Shown one piece after another: positions 15,253 to 18,704 of a stretch of 18,704 nt of DNA. Made by a program: the position numbers and the translations under genes. How positions within the stretch are numbered: the stretch's first letter is position 1; each line of letters begins with the position of its first letter. Source of the stretch: Bacteroidaceae bacterium (lineage in GTDB: Bacteria > Bacteroidota > Bacteroidia > Bacteroidales > Bacteroidaceae); the NCBI GenBank assembly GCA_900765575.1, contig CAAFRW010000227.1, forward strand, positions 1-18,704, written 5' to 3'. The notes beneath the pieces are model-generated. The model saw nothing but the letters and a program-made list of their open reading frames with translations. It was not told the DNA's origin and searched no databases.

Positions 15253-16506
15253 TTAAATACTAAAAAGCAGCATGAGATTTAATATCGTCACAATGATGGC
15301 AATGCCATACAATACGCCCGCACTCCATTTGGTATTGGCGTATTTCCCCATCACCTTTTCCGACGAAGTTAGATAAACCTGAAGGAATACGGTGAAAGGT
15401 AACTGTATGCTCAAAATCATCTGTGAAATGATAAGTCCCTGAAACGGATTATCGATAAAGAATATAATCAGCAATGCCACCAGTAACGAAACCAGTACAC
15501 CTGTTTTAGAGTGTATATCTTTTATATTGTAAGATTCGTTGAATATGCCCGAAAAGATAGAACCGGCAGCCATACCGCTTGTTACCGTGGACGAGATTCC
15601 GGCCAGAAGCAATGCAAACGCAAACACGATGCCAGCTGCATGTCCTAATAAAGGGTCTAATAAGGATTTAGCCTGTTGCAATTCTTCCACAGGTGTACCT
15701 TGTTGGAAGAAGGTAGCCGCCGCCAATATAATCATGGCACTATTGATGGCCCAACCAATCAGCATAGCCAATAAAGTATCGTAAAACTCAAATTTCAATA
15801 GTTTCTTAATTCCTTTTTCATCGTTCTTATTCAACTCCCGGCTCTGTATCACTTCCGAATGCAGAAACAGGTTATGCGGCATCACAACGGCTCCCAACAC
15901 ACTCATAATGATAAGCATGCTCCCTTTGGGAAAGCTCGGGGTGACCCACGAACGAGCCGCTTCGGGCCAGTCGACATCAACCAAAAACAACTCAAATAAA
16001 AAAGAGAAACCGATAAGGGATACAAAGGCAATAATCCAACGTTCCACTTTCTTATACGAGTGCGTAAACAACATGATGAGTACAAATAAAGTAGTCAGGA
16101 TTGCCCCTATCATAATGGGTATATGAAACAGCATCTCCAAAGCGATGGCTCCACCTAAGATTTCGGCCAATGAAGTAGAGATGGAAGCCAGCATAGCGCT
16201 TCCCAATATGGGACGCGAAACCCATCCCGGCGTATATTTCGTTGCAGCCTCTGACAGACACAGACCGGTAACAATACCTAAATGGGCCACATTATGTTGC
16301 AACACAATCAACATAACCGTTGAAAGGCTTACCACCCATAATAAAGTATAACCAAATTCGGAGCCCGCCGCAAAGTTCGAGGCCCAATTACCCGGGTCAA
16401 TAAATCCAACCGTCACCAACAGGCCCGGACCAATATATTTAAAAATATCGAAAGCTTCTAAATATCGTTTGTGGTCTTTTCGCTTAAATTCTTTAAGAAT
16501 GTTCAT
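15253..16506 (-). CDS. mntH: Nramp family divalent metal transporter (MntH-like)
   Basis: This inner-membrane protein of 417 residues is counted from the ATG at 16504-16506 (MNILKEFKRKDHKR). The longer frame adds 14 residues (MFKFILLYKNKRRT) that overlap the promoter, so I reject it. The metal-binding motifs of the family are intact: DPGNW in helix 1 (D37, P38, G39, N40) and MPHNLFLHSEV in helix 6 (M209, P210, H211). Eleven or so hydrophobic helices are visible. The expected role is proton-coupled uptake of Mn2+ or Fe2+. The helix 6 methionine argues for transition metals rather than Mg2+. No metal-responsive operator was recognised upstream. Confidence 0.92.
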   Translation of the reverse strand: MNILKEFKRKDHKRYLEAFDIFKYIGPGLLVTVGFIDPGNWASNFAAGSEFGYTLLWVVSLSTVMLIVLQHNVAHLGIVTGLCLSEAATKYTPGWVSRPILGSAMLASISTSLAEILGGAIALEMLFHIPIMIGAILTTLFVLIMLFTHSYKKVERWIIAFVSLIGFSFLFELFLVDVDWPEAARSWVTPSFPKGSMLIIMSVLGAVVMPHNLFLHSEVIQSRELNKNDEKGIKKLLKFEFYDTLLAMLIGWAINSAMIILAAATFFQQGTPVEELQQAKSLLDPLLGHAAGIVFAFALLLAGISSTVTSGMAAGSIFSGIFNESYNIKDIHSKTGVLVSLLVALLIIFFIDNPFQGLIISQMILSIQLPFTVFLQVYLTSSEKVMGKYANTKWSAGVLYGIAIIVTILNLMLLFSI

Positions 16507-16527
16507 TGTTCGTCGTTTATTTTTGTA

Positions 16528-16535
16528 CAAAAGTA
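16528..16535 (-). promoter_or_regulatory. Probable -7 box of the Nramp gene
   Basis: TACTTTTG on the minus strand (TAnnTTTG), 21 nt before the chosen ATG at 16506. No TTTG stands at the usual -33 distance. This placement supports the shorter start. Confidence 0.45.
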
Positions 16536-16580
16536 TAAATTTAAACAAAGATGCCTATATAAATGTTTCAGAATTTATTT

Positions 16581-16588
16581 TATCTTCG
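16581..16588 (+). promoter_or_regulatory. Possible -7 box of the lipoprotein gene
   Basis: TATCTTCG, one change from TAnnTTTG, 19 nt before the ATG at 16608. No clear -33 element is visible. Confidence 0.35.
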
Positions 16589-16607
16589 CAAAAAATACCC
16601 ATTAATA

Positions 16608-17003
16608 ATGAAACGGATTCTATTCCTCATCACTGTGCTCAGCGGTTTCTTGGCAGCCTGTCAGGGAACACGGGAAGAAAGGTTTGCGCGGGAAGCGCAG
16701 AAGTTAACCAAACAATGTCCCATGTTTGTGGATGACAATACTGACTTGGACAGCCTTATTTATGACCAAACGAATAGTTTATACCAATACTATTATTCGT
16801 TGCATGGATTCAACGACGAAGCTCTCACCACTCTGATAGCTCACCCCTCCTTTATTGAACGTATTAAAGAGAACGTTGTGAACTCAGTAGAAATGAAACC
16901 TTACAAAGACGCCGGTCTAACCTTTGTATACCGTTACTATTCAAAAAGTTCCAAAGCATTATTAGGAAGTATCGAAGTCACTCCGGAAGAATATAATCGG
17001 TAA
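16608..17003 (+). CDS. Small lipoprotein of unknown function
   Basis: I chose the ATG at 16608 because it opens directly on a lipoprotein signal peptide: MKRILFLITVLSGFLAAC, with lipobox LAAC and the lipidated cysteine at residue 18. The frame can open earlier at 16563, but those residues overlap the likely promoter. The product has 131 residues. After the cysteine comes QGTREER, which lacks the acidic SDDD-like export signal used for surface lipoproteins in Bacteroides, so a periplasm-facing location is more likely (inference). The mature part of about 113 residues is mixed alpha/beta, ending in LTFVYRYYSKSSKALLGSIEV and TPEEYNR. I do not recognise the family. It diverges from the Nramp gene. 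Confidence 0.7.
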   Translation: MKRILFLITVLSGFLAACQGTREERFAREAQKLTKQCPMFVDDNTDLDSLIYDQTNSLYQYYYSLHGFNDEALTTLIAHPSFIERIKENVVNSVEMKPYKDAGLTFVYRYYSKSSKALLGSIEVTPEEYNR

Positions 17004-17050
17004 AATAGTTGCTAAACACGATATATCCAGCCGTTCACCTTTTTCTGCAT

Positions 17051-17229
17051 GATGTTTAAAATACGAATTTGAAAACTAGACACAACTCCCTCCGCTAGCT
17101 GCTATTTTTCCGGAGGGATGTTTTTAGAGACTAATTTGAAAGCTAGACACAACGCGACCATTGCTCTTCAAATTGGGGGTAAATTATTTCCGATGATTCA
17201 AAGATAGGAATTTGGAAACTATTATAAGT
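17051..17229 (-). CRISPR. Short degenerate CRISPR array, left of tag, read on the minus strand
   Basis: There are three repeats in minus orientation. 17051-17086 (36 nt) is identical at 32 of 36 positions to the consensus of the right-hand array. 17117-17153 (37 nt) is closely similar. 17183-17229 (47-nt form) is strongly decayed but keeps TATCTTTG (complement of 17199-17206). The intervening spacers are 30 nt (17087-17116) and 29 nt (17154-17182), the same as in the right-hand array. Each repeat reads GTTGTGTCTAG at its 5' end, changed only in the decayed one. No cas gene is in the window. A further, very doubtful repeat may overlap the stop of the lipoprotein gene at about 16987-17022. Confidence 0.75.
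17087..17125 (+). terminator. GC-rich hairpin with T run: terminator, or tracrRNA-like 3' hairpin
   Basis: TCCCTCCG (17087-17094) pairs perfectly with CGGAGGGA (17111-17118) over a 16-nt loop, followed by TGTTTTT. It is well placed to terminate the lipoprotein transcript. It coincides with the 30-nt spacer of the left array and directly follows an anti-repeat on the plus strand, so a decayed tracrRNA is an alternative reading. Confidence 0.55.
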
Positions 17230-17442
17230 AACTTTATCAGAAAGGATTTACCCGTTATATAAATAAAAATGCATAAACCAACCCGGTTCTAGCCCTATTA
17301 TCCGATTTATAATATTTTCTTCACTATATATAAGAGAAATCATATAACACAACTAAAGTATTCATTAAGGTGATAATACACTTTCAACTAGAATCAAAAA
17401 AGGGTCCCAAGCCCAAGAATAATTAAAGTCCGAAATCCCCAA
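17230..17442. other. AT-rich gap between the left array and the tandem hairpins
   Basis: No gene, promoter or structured repeat was recognised here. If the two arrays were once transcribed outward from a shared centre, this stretch would be the leader side of the left array, which is inference. Confidence 0.4.
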
Positions 17443-17528
17443 AAATAACTCTTAATGTGAGAGATGCTCACATAGTTAGTTATTTGAATAACTCTTAATG
17501 TGGAAGTCGCTCACATAGTTAGTTATTT
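17443..17528. repeat. Two tandem 43-bp hairpin repeats upstream of tag
   Basis: Unit 1 (17443-17485) and unit 2 (17487-17528) repeat with a 43-bp period. Each has outer arms (A)AATAACT/AGTTATT(T) and inner arms ATGTG(AG)/(CT)CACAT. The two copies agree except for about five changes confined to the central seven bases (AGAGATG versus GAAGTCG). They lie 49 nt upstream of the tag -7 box. They could be operators or RNA hairpins. Confidence 0.75.
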
Positions 17529-17576
17529 ACGGAGGATTATTTCCCTAAAAAGAAATAGAGTCTGATGAATTTATGC

Positions 17577-17584
17577 TATATTTG
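17577..17584 (+). promoter_or_regulatory. -7 box of tag
   Basis: TATATTTG fits TAnnTTTG and lies 21 nt before the ATG at 17606. It overlaps the upstream ATG at 17573, which therefore cannot be the main start of transcripts from this promoter. No TTTG at -33 is evident. Confidence 0.55.
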
Positions 17585-17605
17585 TTTTCTAATAAACACT
17601 ATTTT

Positions 17606-18181
17606 ATGAATATGGATTTATCATTAAAACGTTGTGGTTGGTGTGGAACAGACCCTTTATACATGGAGTACCACGATAAAGAATGGGGCAAAGAGGTTAC
17701 CGACGACAAAAAAATGTTTGAGTTTTTGGTGTTGGAGAGTTCACAGGCGGGATTAAGTTGGATTACGATATTGCGTAAACGTGAGAATTACAGAAAAGCG
17801 TTTGCCGATTTTGATGTTCATAAAGTAGCAGCCTTTACAGAAGAAGATGTAAACAGGTTAATGCTGGATTCGGGAATAGTCCGAAATAGAAGAAAGATTG
17901 AAGCAACAATAATCAATGACAAACTCTATATTGAAGTTCAGAAGGAGTTTGGTTCTTTTTGCAACTATCTGAAATCTTTTCTTCCCGATAGCAAGCCTGT
18001 GATAAATTACTGGAAAACTTTGAGTGAGATTCCTGTATCTACGCCATTGTCCGATGCGATAAGCAAGGATATGAAAAAACGTGGTTTCAAATTTTTTGGC
18101 ACAACCATTTGCTATGCTCATTTACAAGCTATAGGATATGTGAATGACCATCTGATAGATTGTCATTGTAGAAATTTGTAG
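17606..18181 (+). CDS. tag: DNA-3-methyladenine glycosylase I
   Basis: The product has 191 residues from the ATG at 17606 (MNMDLSLKRCGWCGTDPLY); the ATG at 17612 is equally possible, and the longer frame from 17573 runs through the promoter. It removes 3-methyladenine from alkylated DNA in base-excision repair. Tag signatures: RCGWC and YHDKEWG near the N-terminus, and DHLIDC near the C-terminus, supply the structural zinc ligands (Cys, His, His, Cys, by comparison with E. coli Tag C4, H17, H175, C179). FEFLVLESSQAGLSWITILRK holds the base-recognition Glu. The length matches E. coli Tag (187). It appears complete and functional. Placement between two inverted CRISPR arrays is unusual, and no repair gene is next to it. 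Confidence 0.95.
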   Translation: MNMDLSLKRCGWCGTDPLYMEYHDKEWGKEVTDDKKMFEFLVLESSQAGLSWITILRKRENYRKAFADFDVHKVAAFTEEDVNRLMLDSGIVRNRRKIEATIINDKLYIEVQKEFGSFCNYLKSFLPDSKPVINYWKTLSEIPVSTPLSDAISKDMKKRGFKFFGTTICYAHLQAIGYVNDHLIDCHCRNL

Positions 18182-18221
18182 TTTTAAGGATTGATAATTT
18201 GTACTGTCCGAAAGATTATCC

Positions 18222-18576
18222 TATTTGTCTAGCTTTCAAATTCGTTCTTTGAACTATTGAAACATCGAGCGCTTGCACGAAAGCCTTTCAGGAAGGTGTT
18301 TGGTTTGTTGTATTTAAAACATCATGGATGGGTTGTGTCTAGCTTTCAAATTAGTATCTTTGAACCATTGAAAACAGCAACCTGCCATAAATGGAAGATT
18401 TGAGTATGGTTGGGATTAGCTCTCAAATTAGTATCTTAAACATCCGACCATTAATTCTGAACGTGTCATTCTTCGTTGTGTCTAGCTCTCAAATTAGTAT
18501 CTTAAACATCAATACGAAGAGAGTTTTATTTGGCAAGCAGGTTGTGTCTAGCTCTCAAATTAGTATCTTAAACATC
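18222..18576 (+). CRISPR. Short CRISPR array right of tag, no cas genes, two repeat forms
   Basis: Five recognisable repeats: 18222-18266 (45 nt, decayed 47-nt form), 18332-18378 (47 nt), 18409-18444, 18475-18510 and 18541-18576 (36 nt each; the last two identical, the first with small changes). Spacers at 18379-18408, 18445-18474 and 18511-18540 are each exactly 30 nt and unrelated to one another. The 65-nt interval 18267-18331 may be a 30-nt spacer plus a truncated repeat (about 18297-18323). The repeats start GTTGTGTCTAGC; the 47-nt form ends CATTGAAAACAGC and the 36-nt form ends CTTAAACATC. From memory they resemble type II-C repeats of Bacteroidota. A sixth, strongly decayed repeat may start near 18604 (CTAGCTT). 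Confidence 0.85.
18355..18362 (+). promoter_or_regulatory. Bacteroides-type promoter inside the 47-nt CRISPR repeat
   Basis: TATCTTTG at repeat positions 24-31, preceded by GTTG at repeat positions 1-4 with a 19-nt gap from TTG. The spacing equals that of the acyl-CoA synthetase promoter in this window. Transcription would start near the 3' end of the repeat and run into the spacer. Confidence 0.5.
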
Positions 18577-18704
18577 AGGAACAATGATAAAGCCTGTTAG
18601 AATAACGAAACTAGCTTCCTAACGACCCGAAAATCTAAGGAATAAAGTCGACTGACTCACAATAATTGAATAGATTTTATATTTACCTTTTCGGAAAAAG
18701 CTCA
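18577..18704. other. Non-coding end of window
   Basis: Apart from a possible decayed repeat near 18604 and a short CTTTT/AAAAG hairpin near 18687-18699, nothing is recognised. The region that could hold cas genes, if any, lies beyond the window. Confidence 0.4.

Noticed and set aside
14899..15282. Plus-strand frame of 127 codons across the Nramp/C_GCAxxG gap
   Set aside because: It overlaps the coding ends of both real genes in antisense, and its composition (Phe/Ser/Tyr-rich) is that of a shadow frame.
17117..17153. The left-hand inverted repeats as transposon terminal repeats of an element carrying tag
   Set aside because: No transposase or target-site duplication is seen, and the 29-30-nt spacing between repeats on both sides fits CRISPR better.
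17573..17605. Upstream ATG extending Tag by 11 residues
   Set aside because: This ATG overlaps the -7 box TATATTTG, and the extra residues have no counterpart in Tag proteins.
18391..18600. Plus-strand frame of 69 codons with repeated SSQISILNI
   Set aside because: It is the translation of the CRISPR repeats (36-nt repeat plus 30-nt spacer is a multiple of three, so the frame stays open). Not a gene.

Overview
The window looks like chromosomal DNA from a Bacteroidales gut commensal, most likely Bacteroides or a close relative. Four things point there: the gene families (DUF4494, C_GCAxxG_C_C, a Bacteroidota-type Crp/Fnr protein with a short C-terminal helix-turn-helix), the weak Shine-Dalgarno signals, AT-rich intergenic DNA, and repeated promoters of the Bacteroides form TTTG-N19-21-TAnnTTTG. 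No rRNA, tRNA, transposase or cas gene was seen.

Layout. 1-568 (-): 5' part of an SPFH/band 7 membrane protein. 794-2053 (-): an AT-rich two-gene module, a GHKL ATPase followed by a STAS-like DUF4325 protein, with its own terminator. 2188-4635 (-): a class I/II aminotransferase and a LolC/E-type ABC permease, 3 bp apart. 4887-7361 (+): an operon of a membrane-anchored degenerate Ser/Thr kinase, a DUF4494 protein and the PLP-homeostasis protein YggS, ending in a terminator. 7667-9319 (+): a long-chain acyl-CoA synthetase homologue. 9405-11337 (-): nhaA followed by a Crp/Fnr-type regulator, convergent with the synthetase across a large hairpin. 11338-11814: non-coding DNA with degenerate tandem repeats. 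11815-13596 (-): lepA. 13597-14099: non-coding, with a 60-bp palindrome. 14100-16506 (-): a small winged-helix protein, a C_GCAxxG_C_C protein and an Nramp metal transporter. 16608-17003 (+): a lipoprotein of unknown role.

The most unusual part is 17004-18704. A tag gene (3-methyladenine DNA glycosylase I) sits between two small, partly decayed CRISPR arrays in opposite orientation that share one repeat family. No cas gene is visible. Spacers are 29-30 nt. Repeats come in a 47-nt form and a 36-nt form that lacks 11 internal nt. The 47-nt form contains a complete Bacteroides-type promoter (TTG-N19-TATCTTTG), as if each repeat could drive its own spacer. The 36-nt form has lost the -7 box. The 47-nt forms lie nearest the tag gene on both sides. 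A plus-strand anti-repeat followed by a GC-rich hairpin and a T run at 17051-17125 resembles a tracrRNA or a terminator. Two tandem 43-bp hairpins lie just upstream of the tag promoter.

Most other genes are ordinary housekeeping or transport functions. Family assignments come from motifs read by eye, without database searches.
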